Shown here: positions 27,779-36,758 of the stretch, piece by piece
Layout: every line of letters starts with the position of its first letter
How positions within the stretch are numbered: the first letter of the stretch is position 1
Assembly: GCF_009728935.1 (NCBI RefSeq)
Contig: NZ_CP034235.1
Coordinates: 6,523,501 to 6,587,500 of the forward strand
Direction: 5' to 3'
DNA: 64,000 nt
Source: Paenibacillus psychroresistens
GTDB lineage: Bacteria; Bacillota; Bacilli; Paenibacillales; NBRC-103111
Translations under genes and position numbers: made by a program
The notes under the pieces: model-generated
Databases searched by the model: none
Seen by the model: the letters and a program-made list of their open reading frames with translations, nothing else
What the model was told of the DNA's origin: nothing

Positions 27779-27867
27779 ATATCATCCTTTCTTTACTTCA
27801 ACTCTACCTTCCTCAACTAATTGCCTTAAACTCTACATTCCTTTACATTCACTCTACAATCCTCAAC
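27779..27867. promoter_or_regulatory. Cluster of repeated activator half-sites in the GH16 / sensor kinase divergent region
   Basis: At least three copies of an ACTCTACMWTCCTYWAC motif occur at 27801-27817, 27830-27846 and 27851-27867, plus a partial copy at 27786-27799. On the minus strand these read as GAATGTAGAG-like direct repeats. The block 27779-27817 matches the SBP and first GH16 promoters. Start-to-start spacings of 29 and 21 bp suit a dimeric AraC-type protein binding one DNA face, at least for the 21-bp pair. Confidence 0.65.
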
Positions 27868-27884
27868 TTTTTACGGTCTCCTCT

Positions 27885-27912
27885 TTGTCTAACTAGCAAT
27901 TCAAGCTATACT
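27885..27912 (+). promoter_or_regulatory. Promoter of the sensor kinase / regulator operon
   Basis: TTGTCT (27885-27890) and TATACT (27907-27912) at 16-nt spacing, ~31 bp before the TTG start. It lies next to the activator cluster, so autoregulation is possible. Confidence 0.5.
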
Positions 27913-27942
27913 AGAATTACCCAGCTGAGAGGAGTGAAACTC

Positions 27943-29700
27943 TTGCGATTCATCAATAACCTGAATATTTTCCCTAAGCTTGTCCTAACCTTTCTAGTTA
28001 TCATTATTCCGTTAATTATTATTAGCCTTGCGACGAATATTCGCAGTGAGCGCTTGGTTCGCAATGAAATCACAAGCTCGATGCAGGCCAAAGTAAATTA
28101 TTATTTAACAGCATTAGAATATAGCTTCGCCCCCCTAATTTCGATTCAGCAACAGTATCTCATCGATGAAGATATCAATAATCTGGCCTATACTTCATCT
28201 TTCATGTCAGATCAGCTGTATACGGAAACCTTTAAGAGTGTCCAAAATAAACTAACAATCTTGAAATATATGAGTTCTTATGTCGAGGATGCCTTTGTTT
28301 ACATTCCCGCTTTCAACCGTAAAGTTTCTGCTGCCAGCTTCGACCCCATCCATCCTGATGAAGCTGCTGCAATGAATCAGCTTACAGATACTTATTCCTC
28401 TCCGTTTATTCTATTTAATAATAGCCTATGGATGAGTAGACCTTATCCCAGCTTTACTTCAATTGGTAAAGGATTTACTCTCGGTTTGCAGATCTCAAGC
28501 TCTGCCTTGCAAAAATCCTTATCTAGCTTTTCAATCAATGGAAACGGTGGAGCCATGCTAATGAACGAGGATCTTAGCTGGAATGAAATCGGGGGCAACA
28601 TACCCGCTAATATTGAGAAAACCAAGCAAACAATCAAGCAAAATCTATTAGCTAATCAAATAAGTGGGTATGAAAGCTTTCAATCTAATAAAACCAAATA
28701 TTATGCTTTTTATGAGAAGTCCCCAAAGCTTGGCCTTACTCTAGCGATATTTGTAGATGAGAATAGCTTTATTGGACCCATCAAGCAATTTGCCACCTGG
28801 CTATGGTGGATTTCGATCGCCTCTATTCTCGTCATCCTGCTCTTTTCATATCAAATCTATCAGGTGATTCATACGCCTCTCAAACAATTAACAGGTGCTT
28901 TTAGGAATGTCGAAAAAGGTAATTTGTCAACTCAGCTAAGCTATCGATCCAAGGATGAATTTAACTACCTCTACTTACAATTTAATCGGATGGTATTCCG
29001 GCTGGATGAGCTTATCAATGAGGTTTATGTCCAAAAGTATCAGGTTAAGGTAGCAGAGCTCAAGCAATTGCAATCACAGATTAATCCTCACTTTCTCTAT
29101 AACTGCTTCTTCAATTTATATCGTCTTGCCAAAATGCATGAACTGGATAAAGTCATCCCGTTCACGAAAAATCTTGGGGATTATTTTAAATATGTGACTA
29201 AAACCGCTGACTTTGTCCCTCTAGAACAGGAGATTAATTTCTGCCTATCTTATGTTGCTATCCAAAATATTCGCTTCGAGGATCATATACAGGTGGAATT
29301 CGGAATGATCCCGGAAAAGTTCACTGCATTAAATGTACCCAAGTTATTTCTGCAGCCCTTGATTGAAAACTGCTATAAACATGGTTTAGAGGATAACTCA
29401 ACAGGTGGACTGATCCAAATTTCTTTTGCTGAGAACGCGAATTATTTTGAAATATCTGTAGAGGATAATGGAACAATATTAAGCGATACGATGCTAGAAA
29501 TGATTCGGGCTCAATTAGAACAGTCTGATAAAATGACCGATAGTGAAGGTTTGCTTAATGTGAAACAGCGGCTGATGCTTCATTTTGGAAATGCGGCAAA
29601 TCTCGAGGTAAACAGAGGTAAGCTAGGTGGCTTAATAGTAGTAGTAATGATTCCAATTGAGGAGGAAATCAACGATGTTCCGTCTGATGATCGTAGATAA
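27943..29700 (+). CDS. YesM-type membrane sensor histidine kinase (beta-glucan locus)
   Basis: A 585-residue sensor kinase. The frame opens at 27775, but TTG at 27943 with GAGAGGAG 8 nt upstream gives the expected N-terminus (MRFINNLNIFPKLVLTFLVI). A first membrane helix (~12-32), a ~250-residue extracellular sensor and a second helix (~285-305) lead to a HAMP-like linker. Then come the phospho-acceptor region SQINPHFLYNCFFNLY and a HATPase domain (N-box LIENCYKHGL; EDNG). It is divergent from GH16, and its stop overlaps the regulator gene by 26 bp. It probably senses an extracellular glucan fragment or a loaded binding protein. Confidence 0.92.
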   Translation: MRFINNLNIFPKLVLTFLVIIIPLIIISLATNIRSERLVRNEITSSMQAKVNYYLTALEYSFAPLISIQQQYLIDEDINNLAYTSSFMSDQLYTETFKSVQNKLTILKYMSSYVEDAFVYIPAFNRKVSAASFDPIHPDEAAAMNQLTDTYSSPFILFNNSLWMSRPYPSFTSIGKGFTLGLQISSSALQKSLSSFSINGNGGAMLMNEDLSWNEIGGNIPANIEKTKQTIKQNLLANQISGYESFQSNKTKYYAFYEKSPKLGLTLAIFVDENSFIGPIKQFATWLWWISIASILVILLFSYQIYQVIHTPLKQLTGAFRNVEKGNLSTQLSYRSKDEFNYLYLQFNRMVFRLDELINEVYVQKYQVKVAELKQLQSQINPHFLYNCFFNLYRLAKMHELDKVIPFTKNLGDYFKYVTKTADFVPLEQEINFCLSYVAIQNIRFEDHIQVEFGMIPEKFTALNVPKLFLQPLIENCYKHGLEDNSTGGLIQISFAENANYFEISVEDNGTILSDTMLEMIRAQLEQSDKMTDSEGLLNVKQRLMLHFGNAANLEVNRGKLGGLIVVVMIPIEEEINDVPSDDRR

Positions 29701-31297
29701 TGAGCCGAATATTGTAAGAGGGTTAAAGCAGCTGTTGGTTGAAGAATCCTCACTGGAATTAGAGGTCTATTGCGCTCATTCTGCAGATGAAGCATTACTG
29801 CTGTTAAATAGAGTTAAAATTGATATCGCCTTAAGTGACATTCGGATGCCGGGGATGAACGGATTGGAGCTGCAAGCGCGAATTATCGAGCAATGGCCGC
29901 AATGCAAGGTTATTTTTCTCTCCGGCTACGATGATTTCAACTATATTCAAACCGCAATTCGCAATGGCAGTGTAGATTATATCCTCAAAACAGATGGTGA
30001 TGAGGTCATTCTTCAAGCGATTCAAAAAGCGATGACAGAGCTGAGCCGTGAATCTGAAATAGATAATCTTCATGAACAGACACAAAGCAAACTACAGCAA
30101 TCACTAGTTACTTTACAAAAGGATTATTTCCATAAGCTCGTATACGGACTGAATTCAGTGAAACAGCATCGGCTTGACGAACTGAAAATTCAGTTTGATG
30201 CCAAGCTGCCTTTGCTGTTAATCATAGCTAGGGTAGATCGCTGGGATCCTTCGATATCAGATGCTGATAAAGCTCTACTCTATTATGCTGTGCAGAATAT
30301 TACGGAGGAATTCTTGAAGGACTTTAATTACTTTGGCATGACCTTGGACCATAGATCATTGCTTAGCTGTCTTCAGGAGAACCCTGCAAGTCAATGGGGC
30401 TCCACTCCGAATAAATGGATTCGTTATGTGCATAGCCAACTGGAATCCATTCAATCTGCTTGTCAAAAGTATTTAAAATTGCCGGTTTCCTTTGTAGCAA
30501 GCAGTACGACTATAGACTGGAATGGGATTCCTGTTAAGTATGCTGAGCTCCGTCAGATTCTCTTCTATGGCTTTGGTCAACGCGAAGAAATGATCTTAAC
30601 GGATGAAGTAACCCGCAATTTTCAAGAGGGCACGGTTAAAAGCGAGCTTGAATTAAAGGCCCAGAGTAAGCTAAAGCAGCTTTTGTCATCCGATTTAATT
30701 ATGGAACATCGTCTATTGAATGACTTCGAGGAATTAGTTGAGCTCACCCGCCAATTGAAGCACAACAACCCGTTTCTGCATGAAACCTATAATGGCATTT
30801 CCTACATGCTGCTGGCTTATATCAATCAGCATCAGAAATGGAGCCAGCTTGCACTAACTGAGGATCTGAACAAGCTCTTTTCCTTAGATGCCCATCTCAG
30901 CTGGGAGCAAGCCGTTGTTTATTTAAAAGAATTAATCCTCTTATTGCTCGAGGATCGGAATAAAGAGAGTGAAGAAGGCGCCGAATTTCTGGTTACTAAG
31001 CTGAAGGCATACATAGACCGGCATCTCGATGAGGAATTATCCTTGGTTCGATTGGCGGAAATTGTATACCTAAATCCAACTTATCTATCTCGGCTTTTTA
31101 AACAACATACTGGGCAAGGGATTTCCCACTATATCACCCAATTGCGACTGATAAAATCTCAAGAATTGCTCAAGCATTCCAAGCTTAAGGTTCAGGAAAT
31201 CGCCGTAAAAGCAGGCTTTGATTCCGCCACCTCTTTCGGTCGATTCTTTAAACGGGAAACCAATTTAACACCTCAGGAATATCGCGATAATGGGTAG
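29675..31297 (+). CDS. YesN-type response regulator with AraC DNA-binding domain (beta-glucan locus)
   Basis: A 540-residue regulator. ATG at 29675 with GAGGAGG ~9 nt upstream is preferred to the frame start at 29657. The receiver domain (1-125) has Asp8 and Glu10, phospho-acceptor Asp55 in ALSDIRMPGMNG, and Lys in YILKTDG. A long central region follows, then two AraC helix-turn-helices at the C-terminus (RLAEIVYLNPTYLSRLFKQ; EIAVKAGFDSATSFGRFFKR). Operon partner of the kinase. Three promoters nearby carry a common element, and this is the only complete activator between the SBP operon and the GH16 genes, so it is the best candidate to bind it. Confidence 0.92.
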   Translation: MFRLMIVDNEPNIVRGLKQLLVEESSLELEVYCAHSADEALLLLNRVKIDIALSDIRMPGMNGLELQARIIEQWPQCKVIFLSGYDDFNYIQTAIRNGSVDYILKTDGDEVILQAIQKAMTELSRESEIDNLHEQTQSKLQQSLVTLQKDYFHKLVYGLNSVKQHRLDELKIQFDAKLPLLLIIARVDRWDPSISDADKALLYYAVQNITEEFLKDFNYFGMTLDHRSLLSCLQENPASQWGSTPNKWIRYVHSQLESIQSACQKYLKLPVSFVASSTTIDWNGIPVKYAELRQILFYGFGQREEMILTDEVTRNFQEGTVKSELELKAQSKLKQLLSSDLIMEHRLLNDFEELVELTRQLKHNNPFLHETYNGISYMLLAYINQHQKWSQLALTEDLNKLFSLDAHLSWEQAVVYLKELILLLLEDRNKESEEGAEFLVTKLKAYIDRHLDEELSLVRLAEIVYLNPTYLSRLFKQHTGQGISHYITQLRLIKSQELLKHSKLKVQEIAVKAGFDSATSFGRFFKRETNLTPQEYRDNG

Positions 31298-31486
31298 AAT
31301 TTATCTGGAATTTATCATTTCCAGTTATTCACTGAATTGGCCCGAATAATGTAATTTTAACTGGAGGTTTTCCAGTTAGAGCAAAAAAAATGAGCGATAT
31401 TACTCAAGAATATCTCTGGAGAATGGATTTTTGCAGATAGTTCATTTTCTAGGTGGTTTCTAAACATCTCATAACGTACTAAAATT

Positions 31487-31516
31487 AAAACCACCTCCAT
31501 AACCGAAGGTGGTTTT
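31487..31516. terminator. Bidirectional terminator
   Basis: A 10-bp perfect stem (AAAACCACCT / AGGTGGTTTT) between convergent genes, with a T-run on the plus strand. It ends the response regulator (plus) and the dioxygenase-like gene at 31543 (minus). Confidence 0.8.
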
Positions 31517-31542
31517 TACAATTTGATAGATTTACTTAGATC

Positions 31543-32367
31543 CTAACCCCGTGAAGGCTCCGCCATAGTAAGGCGTTTCTCCGCGCTTAATGCTGCCAAA
31601 TGTCCGTCGTTAGCCATAACCTGCTCCAAATGCTTCATTCTTTCTGGTGAAGCGGTATTCCTCATTGTTTCGGAGAATACACGATCCAACCAGAACCGAT
31701 CAAAGCTCGAAATGTAGTCTCGCAGCTCCTGAAGGTCCTGCTCCTCATAACGCTCACATAAATTAATCGTGAACATTCGACGATTTGAATTCCCGTTCCA
31801 TGAGGAATGGAAGGTATTATGATTGAATACGAGCACATCTCCTGGCGTTACATCCAATACATAAGCGGGTACATCTGCACCAGCTACCTGCCAGAAGGTT
31901 TCGCTTTTCCCAGTTGTCCCCGTTAAATCCTTGCCAAACTGGTCATGCACACGATGGCTCCCCGGAATAACCCGTAACGCACCCGAATTCCCATCCAGCT
32001 GATCCAAGTAAAAGGCAATTTTCAGATGCCTATGCTTCTTATGAAAACCATCACGATGCCATCCGGTATCTCCCGTATAATAATTGCCGTCACTGCCCAT
32101 GTAGTTAAAATCATCGCCTAATAAGGAAGAGCCAATTGCCAGAATACGTGGGTCATCCAACAAAGTAGACATTTTCTGATCAATAAAAGGCACTACACAG
32201 GTTCTCTTGCTGCCATCATGCACCATTGCTTTGTCTTCTTGAGGAAAGGTATCGGCAAATTGCTCCAAAATCCAGTCTAAACGATCTGCAAAAAGCTGGG
32301 GGAATTTAATAAAGCCAAACGTTTCAAAAAAATCGATTTGTTCTTTTGTGAGCGCCGTCATACTCAT
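31543..32367 (-). CDS. Phytanoyl-CoA dioxygenase-like (PhyH) Fe(II)/2-oxoglutarate oxygenase
   Basis: A 274-residue cytoplasmic protein of the PhyH family. The metal-binding H-x-D is seen in TGWHRDGFH and the distal His in FNHNTFHSSW; an Arg in NRRMFTINL likely binds 2-oxoglutarate. GGAGGG lies 5 nt before ATG 32367; the second ATG at 32361 is an alternative. The length suits the family (250-330). It stands alone, with a terminator at its 3' end and a truncated AraC gene divergent from it. Bacterial members hydroxylate diverse small molecules, including ectoine, phosphonates and antibiotic precursors, so the substrate is unknown. Confidence 0.85.
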   Translation of the reverse strand: MSMTALTKEQIDFFETFGFIKFPQLFADRLDWILEQFADTFPQEDKAMVHDGSKRTCVVPFIDQKMSTLLDDPRILAIGSSLLGDDFNYMGSDGNYYTGDTGWHRDGFHKKHRHLKIAFYLDQLDGNSGALRVIPGSHRVHDQFGKDLTGTTGKSETFWQVAGADVPAYVLDVTPGDVLVFNHNTFHSSWNGNSNRRMFTINLCERYEEQDLQELRDYISSFDRFWLDRVFSETMRNTASPERMKHLEQVMANDGHLAALSAEKRLTMAEPSRG

Positions 32368-32476
32368 GAGTACCCTCCATTTTTATCCGTGAATTAGATA
32401 ATACTTCTGCCTGTTTTTTAGCTTTTCACTATGAAGTTTAATAGCTCAATCGCAGTATGTCAACATATAAATTATT

Positions 32477-33193
32477 TTGTATACAAGTTGGCTAAAACCT
32501 TTCCAAACTCCCCTACTTCATTTCCGGCGGACGAGTGAAATTCCCAAAGCAATCATCCATAAAAGCCACATTGTACTGCCAATTGGGGCTGCCCATCCTA
32601 CTACAGGAAACGATGGGATAACCGTAACAATGAGCTCTTTTCAGAAGCTTACAGGCGATCCGCTAAAATTAAAAACGGTCTCATTCACACAAAATACACC
32701 TCTTGATATCGAGCCCTACACCCGTCTGTTCGGCACAAATCTCACCTTCAGTCAACAGGAAAATGCATTTGTTTTTGACTCAAGTGTTTTGAATTTACCG
32801 ATTATTTATCGCAATCAGCAGCTGTTGCAAATTGTGGAGGACCATGCGGTCCAAATGATACGTGCTTTGAAATTAGAGCAATCATTCTCAGAAATGATTA
32901 GCCATGCGATTATCAAAAAATTCGACGGAACGATTCCTAGAATCCAGGATATAGCTAGCAATCTTGGCTATAGCGTCCGCTCCCTTCAGATGCAATTAAA
33001 AAAGGACAATACTACCTTCAAGGATCTGCTTGCTTTAATCCGCAAGAACATGGCTGAGAGCTATCTTAGAAACCCACATTTTTCAATCAGCGATATCTCC
33101 TATGCGCTTGGATTTTCCGAGCCAGTCGCTTTCCATAACGCTTTCAAGAAATGGACTGGGCAAACTCCTGGCGGTTATCGGAAGCAAATATAG
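32477..33193 (+). pseudogene. AraC-family regulator remnant lacking its N-terminal third
   Basis: The frame (238 codons from a TTG, or 187 from ATG 32630) matches only the C-terminal part of AraC regulators with an arabinose-binding-type N-terminal domain (usual length ~330). The match starts near SSFQKLTGDPLKLKTVSF. It includes the typical RLFG..LTFSQQENAFVFD hinge and an intact HTH pair (ASNLGYSVRSLQMQL; ISYALGFSEPVAFHNAFKKW). About 120-140 N-terminal residues are missing; only ~110 bp separate it from the divergent dioxygenase start, too short to hold them. No convincing ribosome site is seen. It is probably a decayed gene, although a short HTH-only protein could still be made. Confidence 0.6.
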
Positions 33194-33208
33194 CAGCTTT
33201 TTGACCCT

Positions 33209-33264
33209 ACAATAGAAAAGGCCATCCCCAGTAATCGTTCACTTGGGATGGCCTTTTCTATTGT
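33209..33264. terminator. Strong bidirectional terminator
   Basis: A 20-bp perfect stem (33209-33228 with 33245-33264) with a 16-nt loop, between the AraC remnant (plus) and the gene at 33279 (minus). It is the longest perfect stem seen in the window. Confidence 0.85.
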
Positions 33265-33278
33265 ACTCTAGTTAATAA

Positions 33279-34274
33279 TCACTTGTCTTTCTCCATCCCC
33301 ATCGGCATCATCATGCCATCGTCCGTACCTACCATGGTGACACTATCCTCATTGTCTTCATCGGCCAAGAATATTTCAGTACCGTAAGTTGGTGCAGCAT
33401 ACGGCATATGCGTTTTACCGCGAGCGAGAATCTGCCTGTAATTGCCTGAATCGCCTTCATACCCATCATGATCCCAAGGAATCCATGATCTAGCATTACA
33501 GTAGTGGCATACATAGGAGCGGCGAAACCGATCCACTGACTTATTAGGAAAGGATCTGTGCAATAAATGTGAATGGAAGAATAGTACATCCCCTGCATTC
33601 AAAGGTACTGAAATCGCTGGCGGGTAATTCGCCACTACCTTCGAAAGGGTATTGATTTCATCATCCAGATGGCTGACATTCTGAACCGTATTCAGATCCC
33701 CAAACGAATCTAACGCATGAACATTACCGCCACCAACCTCAACTGGCGGATAAATAGGCTCATGATTGGATCCGGGAACGACCCATAAGCAGCCGTTTTC
33801 CTCATCCGCTGGTTCGAGCGCAATCCATGCACCAACTAGTGTATCCGGGTGAGTTTTGATATAACAAGCATCCTGGTGCCAGCCTTGACCACCTTTACCA
33901 GGGGGGTTAAGAAACAGCATTGATTGAACCGCATATACATCAGGTCCGATAATCGCTTCTGTTACATCAAGAATACGCGGATGCAGCATTCCTCGCTCCG
34001 CTACCTCATCTAATCGGGAAAGCATATGAATTCGAGTCGCCTGTGCAAACTCTTCCCCGAGTGGACTTGCATCCCTTTTCTCAGAGCTTTTGTTAGAATT
34101 TTCTTTTTGAAGTCTCGATTTCTCAGCAAAAGCATACAGCTCTGCAATATCTTCTGGTGACAAAAGTCCCCTTACTATTAGGTAACCTTCTCGCTGATAA
34201 TGGGAGTACTCTTTAACACTAACCATGTAGCGGTTTTCCCGTGAACGGGATTTCGGCATATAATATTTCCCCAT
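33279..34274 (-). CDS. Phytanoyl-CoA dioxygenase-like (PhyH) oxygenase with Met-rich tail
   Basis: A 331-residue PhyH-family protein. It has the metal site H-x-D in GQGWHQDACY, the distal His in FFHSHLLHRSFPN, and Arg in RFRRSYVCHY. The LFLNPPGKGGQGWHQD and GSNHEPIYPP blocks are typical of the larger bacterial PhyH proteins. TAGGAG lies ~10 nt before the ATG. The C-terminus ends in an acidic, Met-rich tail (DDGMMMPMGMEKDK) outside the catalytic fold. It follows the AraC regulator at 34370 on the same strand with a ~95-bp gap, which may mean control by it. Substrate unknown. Confidence 0.87.
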   Translation of the reverse strand: MGKYYMPKSRSRENRYMVSVKEYSHYQREGYLIVRGLLSPEDIAELYAFAEKSRLQKENSNKSSEKRDASPLGEEFAQATRIHMLSRLDEVAERGMLHPRILDVTEAIIGPDVYAVQSMLFLNPPGKGGQGWHQDACYIKTHPDTLVGAWIALEPADEENGCLWVVPGSNHEPIYPPVEVGGGNVHALDSFGDLNTVQNVSHLDDEINTLSKVVANYPPAISVPLNAGDVLFFHSHLLHRSFPNKSVDRFRRSYVCHYCNARSWIPWDHDGYEGDSGNYRQILARGKTHMPYAAPTYGTEIFLADEDNEDSVTMVGTDDGMMMPMGMEKDK

Positions 34275-34369
34275 AGCGCTTATTCTCCTATCCTATCTGC
34301 TAGTTATATTCTTCATTTTAGCCACTTGTGTGAACGTTTTCAATGTACCAAAACCGCAAAATGATGTGT

Positions 34370-35275
34370 TTATTTGATATAGGTATTGATCAGAATATGA
34401 CGATTTACCGGATACGGGGTCTGTGGATCGGATATCATGGCGGTATGCCGGAATAAAGTGTCTTTACAGCGTTTAATATAATCAGATGGGTTCATTCCAC
34501 GAATTCGTTTGTACATTTTGGAGAAGTGATGCTCGTCACGAAAACCTACCCAGAAGGCGATTTGTTTGACCGTAATTTCACCCTTCATCATCATTCCTTC
34601 AGCACGAATAAGCCGCCTTTCGAGCAGCATTCGCTTAGGTGTTATACCTACACTAGCAACGAATACTCTTGTAAAATGCTCATGAGACCACCCTGAACGT
34701 TGGGCAATCTCTTCAATGGTTATTGGACTCGAGAGATGCTCTTCCATATATTCAATGGCACGGATGATTGGGATGGGCAGATCAGGTGCAGTTTCCTCAG
34801 GTGTGTGACCTGAAACCGAAGATAATTCTTCCAGCAATGCTGCCAATAAAACCGCCATTCGTCGCTTCCAATAAGGAGGCTGGTGGTTGGCGATCCAGAG
34901 TATTTTCTTCATAATCCCAGGTAAAAGCGGTTGATGGAGTGCCGGAAAATGATTGCCGTCCTGTAAGAGCAATTGGAATCTGGGTTCTGCATTCCGCAGT
35001 GCTGCATAATCGAAATGTACAAACATATGCCGTACAATCTTATCTGCAGCAAAATGATAAGTATGAATCGTATCTGGACGGGTAAAAATGAAACATGGTT
35101 CATCGAGGATAAATGGCAGATTCCCCAGTTTATAAATCGAATGGGTCCCCTCAGGAAAATAAACCAGCTCGTAATCTCTAATTATCCTCGGACCAAGTAC
35201 GAAGCCAGATTGAATAACGATGTCACCTGCATTATGCAGAAATGGCAAGGAATCATCCACATGTATATCTTCCAT
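34370..35275 (-). CDS. AraC-family transcriptional regulator
   Basis: A 301-residue one-component regulator: an N-terminal cupin-like sensor domain (~1-150; FTRPDTIHTYHF, HMFVHFDY) and a C-terminal HTH pair (~190-275; EIAQRSGWSHEHFTRVFVASVG; QIAFWVGFRDEHHFSKMYKR). There is no receiver domain or membrane segment. It precedes the PhyH gene on the same strand and is divergent from the ytkL-like gene. The ligand is not evident; sugars are common in this group. Confidence 0.9.
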   Translation of the reverse strand: MEDIHVDDSLPFLHNAGDIVIQSGFVLGPRIIRDYELVYFPEGTHSIYKLGNLPFILDEPCFIFTRPDTIHTYHFAADKIVRHMFVHFDYAALRNAEPRFQLLLQDGNHFPALHQPLLPGIMKKILWIANHQPPYWKRRMAVLLAALLEELSSVSGHTPEETAPDLPIPIIRAIEYMEEHLSSPITIEEIAQRSGWSHEHFTRVFVASVGITPKRMLLERRLIRAEGMMMKGEITVKQIAFWVGFRDEHHFSKMYKRIRGMNPSDYIKRCKDTLFRHTAMISDPQTPYPVNRHILINTYIK

Positions 35276-35394
35276 ACCCTCAACTCCCTTTGCATTACGC
35301 CATAATGCTTCAATACGTTGCTAATTTTAATACTAACCTAATCCTTAATATTACTCTACAGCGATCTCAAAATGGAGTGAATAAGACCTTCCTT

Positions 35395-35422
35395 TTTCAA
35401 AAGGGATAAAGAGAGATATAAT
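35395..35422 (+). promoter_or_regulatory. Candidate promoter for the ytkL-like gene
   Basis: A perfect TATAAT (35417-35422) with TTTCAA upstream at 16 nt. It lies 21 bp before the start codon, close to the AGGAGG. Confidence 0.45.
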
Positions 35423-35443
35423 AGAAATATAGGAGGGATACCA

Positions 35444-36133
35444 ATGAAAATTATTAACCATGGTCACTCGTGTATACAAATTGAAACAGAAGGCAAATCG
35501 CTCATTATCGATCCTTTTCTAAGAGGGAATCCAGCAGCCATTTCCACGCCTGACGACATCAAAACAGACGCTGTATTATTAACTCATGCACATATGGATC
35601 ACATTTTGGATGCCGAACCGATTGCCTTGAGCAATGATGCTCCCGTTGTAGCAATTGTAGAATTGGCTACTTATATGGGCTGGAAGGGAGTCAAGACGAT
35701 TCCAATGAACATGGGAGGCACCGTTGATCTTGGCTTTGCTAAAGCGACGATGATTCAAGCCTTCCACAGCTCGGGAATTGTACTGGAGGATGAGCAAAGA
35801 ATTATGTATGCCGGCATGCCTGCTGGCTTCATCATCCGTGTGGAAGGTCTGACAATTCTCCATACAGGAGATACCAGTCTTTTTGGGGATATGAAAATGT
35901 TCGGTGAGCTTTATTCCATTGATGTAGCATTCCTGCCAATTGGGGGACATTTCACAATGGGTCCTGAGGATGCGGCGATCGCTGCAGAGTGGTTAGGCGC
36001 TAAGCTAGTTGTACCCATTCATTTCAATACATTTCCGATGATCAATCAGGATGCGCCAGGATTCATTGAATTGTTGGCAAAACGCGGAGTAAAAGGACAA
36101 GCGTTAACTATTGGTGAGACTTTGGAATTATAG
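35444..36133 (+). CDS. ytkL: Metallo-beta-lactamase-fold hydrolase, UPF0173 (YtkL-like)
   Basis: A 229-residue protein over the full length of the UPF0173 family. It starts MKIINHGHSCIQIETEGKSL and carries the dinuclear metal motif THAHMDH (residues ~47-53), with later metal ligands in FHSSGI, LHTGDTSLFGDM and VPIHFNTFP. AGGAGGG precedes the ATG. The reaction is not established for the family; it is widely conserved in Bacillales. It is monocistronic, with its own terminator. Confidence 0.92.
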   Translation: MKIINHGHSCIQIETEGKSLIIDPFLRGNPAAISTPDDIKTDAVLLTHAHMDHILDAEPIALSNDAPVVAIVELATYMGWKGVKTIPMNMGGTVDLGFAKATMIQAFHSSGIVLEDEQRIMYAGMPAGFIIRVEGLTILHTGDTSLFGDMKMFGELYSIDVAFLPIGGHFTMGPEDAAIAAEWLGAKLVVPIHFNTFPMINQDAPGFIELLAKRGVKGQALTIGETLEL

Positions 36134-36144
36134 GAAACACAAAA

Positions 36145-36180
36145 AAAACGGGACATCGCCATTAAGGGATGTCCTGTTTT
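36145..36180 (+). terminator. Intrinsic terminator of the ytkL-like gene
   Basis: A 13-bp stem (AAAACGGGACATC / GATGTCCTGTTTT, one G-U) running into TTTTTT. Confidence 0.85.
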
Positions 36181-36191
36181 TGATACCATTA

Positions 36192-36659
36192 TTAATACGG
36201 AGGATTTTCAAGGGCAATAGGATCACTTTCTATTGCATTCCTTTGTTTTATATAATTTTTGGTGTTCTTATTAAATAAAACAATGAATAGCAAAATAACG
36301 CTCAAGAGTACACTAAAAATATTATTGGAAAAAGCAAAGAAAACCTGTATAACCAACATAGTAACCGTCATTTTATACATAAATTTTCGGATAAATAGAA
36401 TGTTCAATATTACTAAAATAGTGGGAATTAAAATACTACCTATCATTTCCCCTATAGCTTCTGCAATTTCGCTGTCAGTGAGCACTATATCGGAATCCCC
36501 TGTAATTGCATCTAAAACCCCCAATTTAAAGTTATACCAAAACCCTTCAATCGGATGAATATACACAAGAGTTATTAGCAATAAAATATACAAGGAAAAA
36601 AAGAATAGCTTGGCAATTATAAAAAAGTTAACGAATTTAAGACTAAATGGTTTTTTCAT
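36192..36659 (-). CDS. Small four-helix membrane protein of unknown function
   Basis: A 155-residue protein with about four hydrophobic helices. An acidic extramembrane stretch (GDSDIVLTDSEIAEAIGEMIG) lies between the first and second. ATG at 36659 is chosen (AGGGG ~10 nt upstream); the frame extends to 36713 without a good ribosome site. I do not recognise the family. It is not in an obvious operon. Confidence 0.7.
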   Translation of the reverse strand: MKKPFSLKFVNFFIIAKLFFFSLYILLLITLVYIHPIEGFWYNFKLGVLDAITGDSDIVLTDSEIAEAIGEMIGSILIPTILVILNILFIRKFMYKMTVTMLVIQVFFAFSNNIFSVLLSVILLFIVLFNKNTKNYIKQRNAIESDPIALENPPY

Positions 36660-36758
36660 TAATTTGTGTCCCCTTCTTCTAATAAACGTTATTGTCGAAA
36701 AATAACATATCATAGATGGTTAATTTTGGGAAGGGGGAAACTTGTCAAAAAAATTCGC

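Noticed and set aside
36714..36758. Intrinsic terminator after hutG
   Set aside because: No stem with a U-tract found in the 45-bp gap or just beyond.
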